Assembly (NCBI GenBank): GCA_045597125.1
Contig: JAZODR010000046.1
Coordinates: forward strand, 1 to 64,000
Reading direction: 5' to 3'
From: RGIG5579 sp045597125
Lineage (GTDB): Bacteria > Bacillota > Clostridia > Oscillospirales > SIG627
Length of the DNA: 64,000 nucleotides
The notes under the pieces are model-generated. The model was not told the DNA's origin and did no database searches. It was given only the letters and a program-made list of their open reading frames with translations. Below are positions 24,483 through 33,234 of the stretch, in pieces (positions within the stretch are counted from its first letter, which is position 1; each line of letters begins with the position of its first letter). Both the position numbers and the translations under genes were made by a program.

Positions 24483-25814
24483 TTAGGTTTTTCTAAGACC
24501 TTTCGGATAGTAATTTTTTCCTTTTCCTCCAGAGCATTTGACTCCACCCAAAGGAAGCGTATCGGCAAATAAAACCCCGTAGCCGTTTCCCTCCAAAGAA
24601 ATTTCCTCGCCGCGCAGGTAATCTCGGATTCGCACATCGTCGTAGGGAAGACAAATGCGGTTGCGGAAATTGTGGGCAAAGGCGCGGAAAAAGCGGTGAT
24701 GGGGAATGACCCGACCTTTCTGAACCGTACCGATTAGTACGCCGGGGGAAACAAAGAGCTGTGGGGGAAAGTGCAGATCTTTCATCCAATAAACCAGGTT
24801 GTCACGAAACAGGAGTTTTCCTTCAGGAATTTGTTCCAAAACTTCGTCAAGGAATTTTTCTACAAGGGTGGCGCGGGGGTCTTTTTTTTCGCTTTTCTTT
24901 TTTGGCAAAAAAGGAGCTTCCTCCCCAATTTCTCTGCGGAAAATGGCGACAAACTGCCCTTCACCGTCAAACAGATGCGGGTAGAAGCGGAGCGTGTTGG
25001 GGATAAGACCCTCTGTGGCGCAATTGGCTACCGAAGAGGCAGGTGTCTGAATGGAGAATTCGGGATGATTTTCAAGAAAGTGGGAAACGTTGTCCTCGTT
25101 TTCTTCTCTTGCCCAAGTGCAAGTGGAAAAAAGGATACGACCGCCGTTTTTCACACCCTTTGCGGCGCTTCCCAAAATCTCTTTTTGCAAAGCGGAAAGA
25201 GAGAGGATGTTTTCTATACTCCAATTTTCACAAGCCATATCGTTTTTGCGCATCATTCCCTCGCCCGAGCATGGAACGTCTGCAATGACAAGATCAAAAA
25301 AGCCGTAAAATTCTCCGGGGAGCTCGGCGGCGTCAAAGCCGGTGACAAGGCATCGCTTTTCTCCCAATCGTTCCAAATTCTGCATCAGCGCTTTGCGCCT
25401 TTGCGGGGAAGGCTCGTTGCAAATGAGGATGCCGTCTTCGTCTAAAAGGTCTGCTGCCGCTTGCAGGCTTTTTCCGCCGGGCGCGGAGCACAAGTCTAAA
25501 ATAGCGTGTACCCGTTCATCTCCCAATGCGGCAACAGGCGCCATGGCGGCAGGCTCTTGGATATATACACCGCCGCTTTGGTGCAGAGGGGTATTGCCAA
25601 TGCCGTCCATGGTAAAATAAAAACCGCCGTTTTTGAAGGGGACAGGCTTTCCTAAGGCATCCTTCAAAATGCGGGATAGGGCTTCTTGGGTGAGCAGTTT
25701 TTCATTCAAACGGAGCGCGCGGAAAGGCTCTGCTTCAAGATTTTTGAAAAAATGGGGAGCCTCTGCTCCCAATAGGTTTTCCATTCGCTTACAAAATTCT
25801 GTGGGTAAAGCCAT
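24483..25814 (-). CDS. RsmF-type 16S rRNA m5C methyltransferase (NOL1/NOP2/Sun family)
   Basis: A 443-residue protein: N-terminal RNA-binding region (1-90), Rossmann methyltransferase core with LDLCSAPGGKSLQAA (SAM site, about 106-120), ADVPCSGEGMMRK (catalytic-release Cys) and STCTWAREENE (nucleophile Cys), and a C-terminal PUA-like region ending in LPLGGVKCSGGKGKNYYPKGLR, the RsmF-like tail. It methylates cytosine C5 in rRNA using SAM. First gene of a unit with greA, which follows without a gap. Confidence 0.88.
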   Translation of the reverse strand: MALPTEFCKRMENLLGAEAPHFFKNLEAEPFRALRLNEKLLTQEALSRILKDALGKPVPFKNGGFYFTMDGIGNTPLHQSGGVYIQEPAAMAPVAALGDERVHAILDLCSAPGGKSLQAAADLLDEDGILICNEPSPQRRKALMQNLERLGEKRCLVTGFDAAELPGEFYGFFDLVIADVPCSGEGMMRKNDMACENWSIENILSLSALQKEILGSAAKGVKNGGRILFSTCTWAREENEDNVSHFLENHPEFSIQTPASSVANCATEGLIPNTLRFYPHLFDGEGQFVAIFRREIGEEAPFLPKKKSEKKDPRATLVEKFLDEVLEQIPEGKLLFRDNLVYWMKDLHFPPQLFVSPGVLIGTVQKGRVIPHHRFFRAFAHNFRNRICLPYDDVRIRDYLRGEEISLEGNGYGVLFADTLPLGGVKCSGGKGKNYYPKGLRKT

Positions 25815-25862
25815 CGTTTGCCTCCTCTCCGAATTTTAATATACCATATTGCGTAAAAAAAT

Positions 25863-25970
25863 TCAAGGGAAAAACGATGGCTTTTTCATAAAGATATCGT
25901 AGATTCCATCACGAGTGTGAATATTGGCAGTTATACCCATTATTTCCGGGGAGCATATTCTCTCATCCAT
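25863..25970 (-). pseudogene. Possible short gene remnant
   Basis: A minus-strand frame from ATG 25970 to TGA 25865-25863 encodes 35 residues (MDERICSPEIMGITANIHTR and onward). Just upstream in a second frame lies VIIIGGGHG ending in TGA, which resembles a dinucleotide-binding start. Neither has a ribosome site. This may be debris of an oxidoreductase downstream of dgoD, or chance. The rest of 25815-26014 shows nothing else. Confidence 0.2.
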
Positions 25971-26014
25971 GACCGCCGCCGATAATAATGACCTGATAGT
26001 TATTTGCTACTATT

Positions 26015-27163
26015 TTACCACTCTGCTACCGAACCATCAGCGTGGTGCCAAACAGGGTTTTTCCAATTATGCGGAGTTTTGTTTTCTTCTACAACAAGTT
26101 CTTTGTTTACATCCACACCAAGTCCTGCCTTTTTCGGCAAATTTACAAAACCATCAGTAAACTTAAAATCATCCTGATTTTTAACATAGTCAAGCACACT
26201 TTTGCCAACATTATAATGAATACCAATGCTCTGCTCCTGAATGACCGCATTATAGCTGGTAGCATCCACATTTAAGCAGGCGGCAAGGGCAATTGGACCC
26301 AGGGGGCAATGGGGCGCCAAAGCAACATCATATGCTTCTGCCATTGCAGCAATTTTTTTGACTTCGGTAATGCCGCCGGCATGGGACAAGTCGGGCTGGA
26401 TAATATCCACACCGCCACAGTTCAGAAGTCGTTTGAAATCGTACTTGGAGAAGAGCCGTTCTCCGGTAGCAATGGGGATGTTGCAGCAGGCAGCAATTTC
26501 CTTAAAGCATTCCATATTTTCGCAGAGTACAGGTTCTTCTATAAACATCGGGTCAAATTCTTCCAGTTTTTTTGCCAGGATCTTTGCCATAGGTTTATGA
26601 ACTCTTCCGTGAAAATCAATAGCAATGCCGAAATATTTTCCGCAACTCTCTCTGATAGCAGCAACGCGCTCCAAAACAGCATCAATTTTATTGTAAGAAT
26701 CTATCATTTGCAGTTCTTCGGTAGCATTCATCTTGATTGCCCGGAAACCTGCATCCATTTTTTCTTTGGCTACCCGGCCTACATCTGTGGGACGATCGCC
26801 GCCGATCCAGGAATAGACCTTCATTTTATTTCTGCATTTTCCGCCCATCAGTTCATAGACCGGCACATCGAAAACTTTCCCCTTGATATCCCATAACGCC
26901 TGATCGATACCGGACAGGGCGCTCATTAGTACGCCGCCGCCTCGATAAAAACCAGCGCGGTAAATAGTACTCCAAATATCTTCAATATTTGAAGGATCCT
27001 TGCCAATAAGGTAGTCCTTATATTCTTGAACACAAGCAAGAACTGCCGATGCATGGCCTTCTAAAACTGCTTCACCCCAACCTACAAAGCCGTTATCGGT
27101 AATAATCTCAACAATCCCCCAACGAGGTCTTACAAAATATGTATTGATTTCAGTAATTTTCAT
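26015..27163 (-). CDS. dgoD: D-galactonate dehydratase (enolase superfamily)
   Basis: A 382-residue enzyme of exactly the usual DgoD length. The N-terminal capping domain starts MKITEINTYFVRPRWG; the barrel carries AIDFHGRVHKP (metal-ligand Asp and acid His), FIEEPV (Glu ligand), ATGERLFSKYDF (Glu ligand), IQPDLSHAGG and APHCPLGPIALAA (base His). It dehydrates D-galactonate to 2-keto-3-deoxy-galactonate. Third gene of the eda-kinase-dgoD operon; AGGTGG precedes the ATG. A sugar-acid dehydratase of related specificity cannot be excluded. Confidence 0.88.
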   Translation of the reverse strand: MKITEINTYFVRPRWGIVEIITDNGFVGWGEAVLEGHASAVLACVQEYKDYLIGKDPSNIEDIWSTIYRAGFYRGGGVLMSALSGIDQALWDIKGKVFDVPVYELMGGKCRNKMKVYSWIGGDRPTDVGRVAKEKMDAGFRAIKMNATEELQMIDSYNKIDAVLERVAAIRESCGKYFGIAIDFHGRVHKPMAKILAKKLEEFDPMFIEEPVLCENMECFKEIAACCNIPIATGERLFSKYDFKRLLNCGGVDIIQPDLSHAGGITEVKKIAAMAEAYDVALAPHCPLGPIALAACLNVDATSYNAVIQEQSIGIHYNVGKSVLDYVKNQDDFKFTDGFVNLPKKAGLGVDVNKELVVEENKTPHNWKNPVWHHADGSVAEW

Positions 27164-27184
27164 TTAAACCACCTCTATTTTATT

Positions 27185-28207
27185 TTATCGTTGAACTCGT
27201 CCTGAAGCATTGCCGTTTGCGAGCGATTCCACCTCAGCTACCGATACAAGGTTAAAATCGTGCTCTATGCTATGTTTAAGACAGGATGATGCAACAGCAA
27301 AATTGATAGCCTTCTGCTCATCGTAATCAGAAAGCAACGAATAAATAAGAGCAGCCCCAAAACTATCGCCACCGCCTACTCTATCTACAATGTGAACACT
27401 ATACTTGGGAGAGAAGAATGCTTTTTCGTCACTATAAAGCATAGCCGCCCATTCGTTATCAGATGCAGAAATACTGCCGCGAAGAGTAATTGCTACCTTT
27501 TCAAAATTGAACCTTTCGGTTAGCCGACGGGCAACAACGATATATCCGTCGTAATTTACCTTTCCGGCATTTAAATTGGTGTCTTCCGCTTCTATACCGA
27601 AAACATCTTTGGCATCCTCTTCGTTGGCGATACATACATCAACATAAGGCATTAATTTAGACATAACCTCTCTTGCAGTTTCTCGAGACCAAAGTTTATT
27701 TCTATAGTTTAAGTCACAACTGATTTTAACGCCGAGTTCTTTTGCGGCCTTACAAGCTTCCAGACATATTGCAGGTAATTCACCGCCAAGAGCGGGTGTA
27801 ATTCCTGTAAAATGGAACCAATCTGTTCCATTGAAAATTTTTTTCCAGTCAAAATCGGCAGCGTTAGCCTTTGCTATTGCAGAACCGGCTCTATCATAAA
27901 TTACTTTCGATGCTCTTTGCGAAGCACCTTTCTCTACAAAATATAAACCAAGCCTGTCACCGCCGCGAACAATATAATCGGTGTCAACCCCATAACGTCT
28001 GAGTTCGTTAACAGCGCATTGACCAATCTCGTGAGCAGGCACTTTAGATACGAAGGCTGCTTTAAGACCAAAATTTGCAAGAGATACTGCAACATTAGCT
28101 TCTCCGCCTGCATAGCTTGCTTCAAACTTCTCCGCCTGAACGAAACGGTTATAGTTCTCAGGATTAAGACGCATCATTATTTCACCAAATGTAACAATTC
28201 TTTTCAT
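27185..28207 (-). CDS. PfkB-family 2-keto-3-deoxy sugar-acid kinase
   Basis: A 340-residue ribokinase-fold enzyme: GGEANVAVSLANFG at about 34-47 (substrate lid and first PfkB signature), CDLNYRNKLWS (about 164-174, typical of KDG kinases), and VDRVGGGDSFGAALIYSLL (second signature with catalytic Asp, about 272-290). It phosphorylates 2-keto-3-deoxy-gluconate or -galactonate at C6, making the substrate for the aldolase encoded upstream. Start has GGAGC upstream. Middle gene of the operon, with 12 and 21-base gaps to its neighbours. Confidence 0.88.
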   Translation of the reverse strand: MKRIVTFGEIMMRLNPENYNRFVQAEKFEASYAGGEANVAVSLANFGLKAAFVSKVPAHEIGQCAVNELRRYGVDTDYIVRGGDRLGLYFVEKGASQRASKVIYDRAGSAIAKANAADFDWKKIFNGTDWFHFTGITPALGGELPAICLEACKAAKELGVKISCDLNYRNKLWSRETAREVMSKLMPYVDVCIANEEDAKDVFGIEAEDTNLNAGKVNYDGYIVVARRLTERFNFEKVAITLRGSISASDNEWAAMLYSDEKAFFSPKYSVHIVDRVGGGDSFGAALIYSLLSDYDEQKAINFAVASSCLKHSIEHDFNLVSVAEVESLANGNASGRVQR

Positions 28208-28219
28208 GTTTTTTGCTCC

Positions 28220-28876
28220 TTACTTAAACAAATTTATATTTGCAACATACTTTTTTGCTGTATCGCAAATTTTCTGATAATCACCTGACTTAATCCAATC
28301 TTTATTTACAAGATTACCACCAACGCCTACACCTACGGCACCGGCCTTTAAAAATTCTGTAGCATTGTTTTCGTTAACTCCGCCTACAGCCAAGAATTTA
28401 ATATGATTCATAGGGCCACATATAGCTTTTATGTATGCCGGAGCATCGCCTACACAGGGAAATAACTTTACAAAATCTGCCCCTGCATCGTAGGCTTGTT
28501 TTGCTTCGGTAGGTGTGTATGCTCCCGGGATGGCAACTAAGTCCAATTCTCGGGTTTTACTGATAACAGACACATCTGTATCAGGGGAAATAATGTAAGA
28601 AGCGCCTGCATCAGCAGCCATTTTTACTAAATTTGTGCTAGTAACAGTACCCGCACCAACAAACATTTTGTCGCCCAGATGTTCTTTGATTGACTGAATG
28701 GTTTTAGCAGTATTGATAAATGTTTCGGGTGATTTTTGATTAAATGTAACTTCAACCAAAGTTATTCCACCCTCGTAAAGAGCTTTTGCAGCAGCAATAG
28801 CCTCCTGCTCGTTTACACCGCGAATAATTGCAATGATTTTATTCTTGCAAATTTCGTTAATGATTGTTTTGCGCAC
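28220..28876 (-). CDS. eda: KDPG/KDPGal aldolase
   Basis: A 218-residue class I aldolase: IIAIIRGVNEQEAI (Arg of the phosphate/substrate site), GITLVEVTFNQKSP (catalytic Glu), VGAGTVTS, YIISPDTD, AIPGAYTPTEA, DFVKLFPC (Schiff-base Lys) and LAVGGVNENN. It splits 2-keto-3-deoxy-6-phospho sugar acids to pyruvate and glyceraldehyde 3-phosphate. A GTG start at 28876 is chosen because GGAGGT precedes it by seven bases; the longer frame begins at a TTG that overlaps that site. First gene of the galactonate operon. Confidence 0.88.
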   Translation of the reverse strand: MRKTIINEICKNKIIAIIRGVNEQEAIAAAKALYEGGITLVEVTFNQKSPETFINTAKTIQSIKEHLGDKMFVGAGTVTSTNLVKMAADAGASYIISPDTDVSVISKTRELDLVAIPGAYTPTEAKQAYDAGADFVKLFPCVGDAPAYIKAICGPMNHIKFLAVGGVNENNATEFLKAGAVGVGVGGNLVNKDWIKSGDYQKICDTAKKYVANINLFK

Positions 28877-28950
28877 AAAAAACACCTCCAAATTTATAAA
28901 AGGCTTTACTTTTTATATTTTTATGTTATTATAAATTGTAGCATGTGTTT

Positions 28951-28968
28951 TTGACGCAGTCTTGTCAA
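28951..28968. promoter_or_regulatory. Inverted repeat between eda and the AraC gene
   Basis: TTGAC (28951-28955), eight bases, GTCAA (28964-28968). It lies in the 134-base divergent region, upstream of AT-rich -10-like sequence for eda (TATAAT on the minus strand around 28926-28931). It could be a regulator site. Confidence 0.4.
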
Positions 28969-29010
28969 AAAACAAAAAAAATGCGCCATTTTTTGTTGTC
29001 GGAGGATATT

Positions 29011-29814
29011 GTGTACACACATTTTGATATAGAGCGAGAACGGAGTAAGGAGCTATATAAAGAAATCACTAATGATAATATAGACGGTCAATGTCATTTT
29101 AATTTCCATTCCCAAATTGAGCTTTATTTTGTGGATGAGGGAAAAATTGATGCCTGTATAAATTCCCAAAGGCAACTATTAAAAAAAGGTCAAATGGCCG
29201 TAGCGTTGAGTTATGATGCTCACTTGTTTCGCTCTGTAGGTAATTCGACATCAAGTATTCTCGTAATTCCTCCGGATATTTGTAGAGAATTTTCGTTAGC
29301 GGTACAAAATAAGCGGGTAAAAAATCCTTTTATTTGCGATGAAAAGGCTGTGAAACGAATAAAATTCTTTTTAGATGCCTTCAAAACAGATAGCAACAAT
29401 GAAGTTAAGCGCCGGGGATATTTGTATGTAATTTTAGGAATAGTATTGGAAAATCTATTTTTAGAGAATACAGAAAGTGCTATAGATACAGAACTTTCTT
29501 CCAGAATCCTCTTTTATTTAAATCAAAATTTCCGCAATGAAATAATGCTTGATTCACTATCGGCTACATTTGGCTACAGTCGAACCTATATTTCTCGCTA
29601 TTTCAAGGATTGTTTCGGCATCGGTATAAACCAATATGTTAATATTCTTCGTTTAAGGAATGCTTTGCTGCTCATGCGCGAAGGAGCAAATACGCACACT
29701 TATTGCGCATTAGAAAGCGGTTTTACCTCTGTACGAACCTTTTATCGGGTCTTCAAACAAGAGCTGGGTTGTTCGCCCCGAGAGTACACCCCAATTCTTG
29801 GCAAGCAGTTTTAA
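29011..29814 (+). CDS. AraC-family transcriptional regulator
   Basis: About 267 residues: N-terminal cupin-like sensing domain (HFNFHSQIELYFVDEG at about 25-40, LKKGQMAVA) and C-terminal two-HTH AraC domain (FGYSRTYISRYFKDCFGIGI, then ALESGFTSVRTFYRVFKQEL and CSPREY). The start is uncertain: GTG 29011 has GGAGGA just upstream; ATG 28981 and GTG 28945 lie further up in the same frame without ribosome sites. It is divergent from the galactonate operon and very likely activates it in response to a sugar acid. Confidence 0.85.
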   Translation: MYTHFDIERERSKELYKEITNDNIDGQCHFNFHSQIELYFVDEGKIDACINSQRQLLKKGQMAVALSYDAHLFRSVGNSTSSILVIPPDICREFSLAVQNKRVKNPFICDEKAVKRIKFFLDAFKTDSNNEVKRRGYLYVILGIVLENLFLENTESAIDTELSSRILFYLNQNFRNEIMLDSLSATFGYSRTYISRYFKDCFGIGINQYVNILRLRNALLLMREGANTHTYCALESGFTSVRTFYRVFKQELGCSPREYTPILGKQF

Positions 29815-29903
29815 CAGGCACATTTCTTTTTCCGCATCCACGGGTAGGGGCATTAACAGTACTAACGAATTTCCCGTTCCGGGGACCATGTAATATAAGA
29901 AAT

Positions 29904-29935
29904 GTGCCGGGATTCTTGAATCCCGACACTTTTCT
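29904..29935. terminator. Rho-independent terminator
   Basis: GTGCCGGGATTC (29904-29915) pairs with 29918-29929 with one mismatch, followed by TTTTCTTTCTTT. It ends the AraC gene and faces the convergent spoIVB gene. Confidence 0.75.
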
Positions 29936-29939
29936 TTCT

Positions 29940-31133
29940 TTATGATGCTTCTTTTATTGCCTGTTCTTCAGCCAGTTGGTTTGCTGTTTCCAGCATATTT
30001 TCAATAAAGATGCCGTAGCCACGGGTAGGGTCATTTACCAAAACATGGGTAACTGCGCCGATGAGTTTACCATTTTGTATGATGGGCGACCCGGACATAC
30101 CTTGAACGATGCCCCCCGTTTGAGAGAGAAGTGTGGGATCGGTGATGCGCAGAATGAAGTTTTTGCTGTCCCGATCCTTTCCGATGATTTCTTCGATTTC
30201 AATTTCATATTCTTGTTTACCGTCTTCCCCTAAGGTGCAGAAAATGGAGGCTTTACCCGGCGTCACCTGGTTTTTTAAACCGATGGGAATGGGTTTTCCG
30301 CTTCTGGGTGTGTTTTCATCTAACTTACCAAATACACCGCAAGGAGAATTGGCTTCCAGAGTTCCGATGCGGGTGTGATCCAGTGTACCCTTCAGTTCAC
30401 CCGGAGAGCCTTCGCCTCCTTTGGTGATGCTTTCCACCTGTGCGTGGCAGATTGTTCCCGAACCAAAAGGAAAGACTATGCCCGTTTCGGAATCGCACAC
30501 CGCGTGGCCGAGTCCTGCAAAGCGGCCGCTTTGCGGATCCGTGAAGGTGACCGTTCCGATTCCTGCGGCACCGTCTCGAACCCAAAGACCTGCCCGATAA
30601 CCGCTGTCGCTTTTGGCTGGTGTAAGAAAAAGGGTCAATGCCTTACCATCTCTCTCCAGATCCAATCGAATGGGTTTTCCTTCACTTTTAGCAATGAGCT
30701 TGGAAAAAGCTGAGGCGTTTTTCAAATCCATACCGTCTGCTTTTCGGAGAACGTCACCTTTTTTCAACCCTGCATCTTTTCCCGGGGAAATGGTTTTATC
30801 TTCCGTTTCGATACTGTCGATGCCGGTGATGAGAAGGCCTCGGGTTTCCATGCGGATTCCAAACAGATCACCGCCACAGAGAACCTCTTTGTTTTCGTAA
30901 AATTGAACGCTTACTTGCTTGATGGGAATCACTCCGAAAGCCATTACGCGGGCTGATTCTTCCTGCGCCGGTTCATCTTCGCAGGAAAAGCAAAGTACGC
31001 TTTCAAGCTTTTCTCCTTTAAAAAGGCTTGCGCGATCGGGATAAAGATAATCCCCTAAGCCGAAGATGTTTAAGAATAATCCAAAAAGAATCATCACAAA
31101 GGATAGAACTGCTTTTGCGATTTTTCTTGTCAT
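29940..31133 (-). CDS. spoIVB: SpoIVB sporulation signalling protease (peptidase S55)
   Basis: A 397-residue protein: N-terminal membrane helix, PDZ domain (about 95-180, with GLKKGDVLRKADGMDLKNAS), and the S55 domain with GLGHAV (catalytic His), ITDP (catalytic Asp) and GMSGSPIIQNGKLIGAVTHV (catalytic Ser), the Asp-Ser distance of 15 residues matching SpoIVB. In sporulating Firmicutes it is made in the forespore and starts SpoIVFB cleavage of pro-sigma-K. ATG 31133 is preferred because GGAG lies six bases before it; ATG 31145 has none. It implies that the organism forms endospores. Confidence 0.93.
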   Translation of the reverse strand: MTRKIAKAVLSFVMILFGLFLNIFGLGDYLYPDRASLFKGEKLESVLCFSCEDEPAQEESARVMAFGVIPIKQVSVQFYENKEVLCGGDLFGIRMETRGLLITGIDSIETEDKTISPGKDAGLKKGDVLRKADGMDLKNASAFSKLIAKSEGKPIRLDLERDGKALTLFLTPAKSDSGYRAGLWVRDGAAGIGTVTFTDPQSGRFAGLGHAVCDSETGIVFPFGSGTICHAQVESITKGGEGSPGELKGTLDHTRIGTLEANSPCGVFGKLDENTPRSGKPIPIGLKNQVTPGKASIFCTLGEDGKQEYEIEIEEIIGKDRDSKNFILRITDPTLLSQTGGIVQGMSGSPIIQNGKLIGAVTHVLVNDPTRGYGIFIENMLETANQLAEEQAIKEAS

Positions 31134-31257
31134 GGTTTGCTCCATAATATTTTTGTCTTTTCAGACAGGTTTAATTTGCGCAAAACGAGAGAAAATATGT
31201 TGTAATAAAATCGGTTTTGAAAAGAGTTTCTTCCAATGAAAGATTTCAGACAATTTC

Positions 31258-31286
31258 TTGATATTTTAGTAATTTTATGTTAGAAT
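31258..31286 (+). promoter_or_regulatory. Sigma-A promoter
   Basis: TTGATA (31258-31263) and TAGAAT (31281-31286), 17-base spacing, about 33 bases before the next start codon. Confidence 0.75.
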
Positions 31287-31318
31287 GAAATAGGAATTTT
31301 AAAAAAAATGGAGGAATT

Positions 31319-31870
31319 ATGGCATCCGGAGGAAATGAATTTTTACCTAACTATGTGGAGCATTTGGTGCCTTTGCAGGAAACACGGTTGATTTTGCCCA
31401 AGAAGCTTGCTATTATCGGTTTTATTCTTGTGCTTGTTTTTGGTGTGGCGGTTGCTTCTACCGTATCTTTTTTGCAGTTTTTCGGGGGGCTTATTTTCAT
31501 TCTGCTCTTGGGAATTGCGATTCTGGCTTGGTATTTGTGGCGCTTTGTGTCTATTGAGTATGAATATACCATTTTGGGCGGAGAGATTACCTTCGAGGCA
31601 ATCTACGGAAGACGTCAGAGAAAAAAATATTACTTTGCCCCTTTGAAGAATATTGAGAAGCTTGCTCCCGTGAATGGAAAAACCGTAACCAAGGAAAGCT
31701 TTCAAGGCGTGACCCGTCAGTTGTTCTGTGCATCTAAAATGACAAATTCAAGAACATGGTATGCTATCATAAAGGAAGAAAACGGTGAAAAGACCTTGCT
31801 GTTTTTTGAGGTGACGGAAAAGGCGGAGAAGACGCTTCGTTTCTACAATCAAAGAGCCTTTCTCGGATAA
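31319..31870 (+). CDS. Two-helix membrane protein, unknown function
   Basis: A 183-residue protein. N-terminal segment NYVEHLVPLQETRL, two helices (about 29-50 and 54-74), then a cytoplasmic domain of about 105 residues with YEYTILGGEITFEAIYGRRQRKK, which resembles membrane-proximal PH-like beta domains. GGAGG precedes the ATG. Upstream of htrA by 77 bases and probably separate. I do not assign a family. Confidence 0.7.
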   Translation: MASGGNEFLPNYVEHLVPLQETRLILPKKLAIIGFILVLVFGVAVASTVSFLQFFGGLIFILLLGIAILAWYLWRFVSIEYEYTILGGEITFEAIYGRRQRKKYYFAPLKNIEKLAPVNGKTVTKESFQGVTRQLFCASKMTNSRTWYAIIKEENGEKTLLFFEVTEKAEKTLRFYNQRAFLG

Positions 31871-31947
31871 AAATTTCGGCGAATCGTCACACAGAATTCA
31901 TTTTTAGCAGTTAAAATTACATCGAAAACAGGAAAGGAGACAGTTTT

Positions 31948-33183
31948 ATGTTTGATAACAATGAAAATTTTGAACAGGAGAATACTCCTGTAACTCCGCC
32001 CCCTCCCAAAAAGCCGAAGAATAAGCTTGTACCATGGATTGTTGGTTTGAGCGCATTGTATCTGCTTTTGGTATTGGGCGTTTTGGCCTTGATTGTAAAT
32101 GGCGCCTTTGCGGAGAGACCCGTCGCTACCCAGACCCAGACGGAAGAAAGCGCTGACGGCGAGAAGAATAAAGACGATAAACCCAAGAATCCCGCTATTA
32201 AGGAAAATCCATCTGAAGATGGAAAGAACTCCATTGTGGCAGAGGGATATACGGGCGAGGCGCTTAATGCTTCTCAGCTTTATGAAAAGAATGTGGAAAG
32301 CGTTGTTTTCGTAGAGGCAAATTATGCCAGAGGAAAAGCCACCGGCTCCGGTTTTGTTATTGATGCGGAAAATGGTTATATTTTGACCAATTATCACGTG
32401 GTGGAGGGGAGCGAGGATATCGCTGTTACCTTCTCCAATTCCGATAGCTACACTGCGACCCTTTTGGGCGGAGACACTATTAATGATGTTGCGGTGCTGA
32501 AGGTAACTGCAAAGAATCTAAAAAATGTAACCATCGGTAATTCCGATGATATTCAGGTGGGCGACGATGTTTTGGTCATCGGTAATCCCTTGGGTGATTT
32601 GACCTTTACCCTGACCAAGGGAATCGTTTCCGGTACAGACCGCACCATCAGCACCGGAGAATATAACATTGATACCTTCCAGACAGACGCTGCTATTAAT
32701 TCCGGTAATTCCGGCGGCCCGGCTTTTGATGCTACGGGCGCTGTGATTGGCATTGCTTCCGCAAAGTATGCAGCCACCGGTGTTGAAGGAATCGGCTTTT
32801 GTATTCCCATCAATGATGCTATGGAAATTGCAAAAGATTTGGTAACACACGGCTTTGTAACGGGAAGACCGAATTTTGGCATTACCGTTTCTGATTCCAG
32901 CGGCCTTGAATATTCTACCGATGAGTGGGGCAGAAGAGTCATTGTGGAAACCATGCCCGGTGCTCGCATTGAAGAGGTTGGTAAGGATTCCTGTGCCGAA
33001 AAAGCAGGTTTGCAAAAAGGCGACATTGTAATCAAGCTCAACGATATTAAGATTGAAACTGCCAACGACTTGATCAATGCCAAAAACAAATACAAGGCAG
33101 GAGAAACGGTTACCTTGGAGGTTTACCGTTCCGGCGAAAAGGTTTCGCTGAAAGTTACCCTTGACGAATACACCCCTGAATAA
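31948..33183 (+). CDS. HtrA-type serine protease
   Basis: A 411-residue membrane-anchored DegP/HtrA protease: Pro-rich cytoplasmic start, helix at about 27-50, acidic linker, trypsin-like domain with intact triad (His150 in TNYHVVEG, Asp180 in INDVAVLKV, Ser255 in NSGNSGGPAF), and one C-terminal PDZ domain (about 310-405, with AEKAGLQKGDIVIKLND). It degrades or trims misfolded exported proteins. AAAGGAG precedes the ATG. It provides the working counterpart to the pseudoprotease at 16817. Confidence 0.93.
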   Translation: MFDNNENFEQENTPVTPPPPKKPKNKLVPWIVGLSALYLLLVLGVLALIVNGAFAERPVATQTQTEESADGEKNKDDKPKNPAIKENPSEDGKNSIVAEGYTGEALNASQLYEKNVESVVFVEANYARGKATGSGFVIDAENGYILTNYHVVEGSEDIAVTFSNSDSYTATLLGGDTINDVAVLKVTAKNLKNVTIGNSDDIQVGDDVLVIGNPLGDLTFTLTKGIVSGTDRTISTGEYNIDTFQTDAAINSGNSGGPAFDATGAVIGIASAKYAATGVEGIGFCIPINDAMEIAKDLVTHGFVTGRPNFGITVSDSSGLEYSTDEWGRRVIVETMPGARIEEVGKDSCAEKAGLQKGDIVIKLNDIKIETANDLINAKNKYKAGETVTLEVYRSGEKVSLKVTLDEYTPE

Positions 33184-33193
33184 TTGCTTTGCA

Positions 33194-33234
33194 AAAAAAG
33201 GCGCACTTCCTTATGGAAGTGCGTCTTTTATTTT
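33194..33234. terminator. Rho-independent terminator
   Basis: Stem of about 16 bp (33195-33210 with 33215-33230, one wobble) with a TTAT loop, A-run left and T-run right. It lies between the convergent htrA and the giant gene, whose stop is at 33233. Confidence 0.85.
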
